A DNA stretch of 5,217 nt, from contig CAADWC010000136.1 of the NCBI GenBank assembly GCA_900752625.1, positions 1 to 5,217 on the forward strand. The letters are read 5' to 3'. The position numbers and the translations under genes are program-made. The notes beneath the pieces are model-generated. The model made no database searches. It was given only the letters and a program-made list of their open reading frames with translations, and was not told the origin of the DNA. The DNA comes from Oscillospiraceae bacterium. Lineage in GTDB: Bacteria > Bacillota > Clostridia > Oscillospirales > Ruminococcaceae. Shown piece after piece: positions 5,008-5,217 of the stretch (the stretch's first letter is position 1; the number at the start of each line of letters is the position of its first letter).

Positions 5008-5132
5008 GCAAACACCTTCCTGTCTGAATTTTTAACCAGTAAAACTTCAAAAACGGAAGTCTGAAACATTGCTTCAAACCTCTCCCCGAAAATTAACAAT
5101 CTATTATGTTATAGATTTATTCAATTTTAATA

Positions 5133-5162
5133 ATAATATCACATTGCAAAAGGCTATTTCAA
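5133..5162 (-). promoter_or_regulatory. Probable promoter of the aldo/keto reductase gene
   Basis: The minus strand reads TTGAAA (5162-5157), an 18-base spacer, and TATTAT (5138-5133). A start near 5126 would give a leader of about 120 bases. Both boxes deviate from consensus and the DNA is AT-rich, so chance matches are possible. Confidence 0.5.
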
Positions 5163-5201
5163 GCGATAATTGTAAAAAAAATATTATTTTTAAGAAAGCC
5201 C

Positions 5202-5207
5202 TTGACA
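5202..5207 (+). promoter_or_regulatory. Possible -35 box of a gene beyond the right edge
   Basis: A perfect TTGACA follows an A/T-rich stretch on the plus strand, but the window ends 10 bases later, so the -10 box cannot be seen. It would be divergent from the reductase promoter. Confidence 0.3.
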
Positions 5208-5217
5208 AGCGGTTGAA

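Overview
The window looks like chromosomal DNA from a low-to-moderate GC Gram-positive gut bacterium, most likely a Clostridia member of the Ruminococcus type. The reasons are consensus sigma-A promoters with TRTG-type extended -10 elements, AAGG-type Shine-Dalgarno sites, a DUF1292 (YrzB-like) acidic protein, an intracellular GH113-type glycosidase, and a compact RNA resembling the Firmicutes raiA motif. This placement is inference from content.

Left part (1-1540, + strand): the 3' portion of an RlmA-type 23S rRNA guanine-N1 methyltransferase gene, then a GH113-like glycoside hydrolase about 60 bases downstream. A perfect 9-bp hairpin lies exactly over the hydrolase start region. The two genes may be co-transcribed.

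Middle (about 1690-3070, minus strand): about 1.5 kb has no convincing gene on either strand, but is bounded like a single transcription unit. At one end is a consensus minus-strand promoter (TTGACA, 17-base spacer, TATAGT). About 1.34 kb downstream is a minus-strand hairpin terminator. Between them are at least ten diverged copies of a motif near GGAGTGAGTCC, most followed by ATG. In five copies that ATG is followed by a stop codon after zero or one sense codon. There are also GNRA-capped hairpins. I read this as a large, probably undescribed non-coding RNA, or an array of Shine-Dalgarno/start-stop minigenes. It is the most interesting part of the window.

Right part (3126-3973, + strand): a divergent consensus promoter drives the DUF1292 gene. 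Two tandem sigma-A promoters then precede a second, compact non-coding RNA of about 270 nt with a 9-bp closing stem and a strong terminator. Its layout fits the raiA motif RNA; 6S RNA is the main alternative. The terminator is symmetric and also serves the converging aldo/keto reductase gene (minus strand, 4036-5007). That gene has its own promoter near 5133-5162, and a truncated plus-strand -35-like element lies at the right edge.

Both RNA units have strong promoters and terminators and flank the small acidic-protein gene. This makes 1690-3975 a regulatory-RNA-rich block between metabolic and rRNA-modification genes. No mobile element, tRNA, rRNA or CRISPR array was seen.
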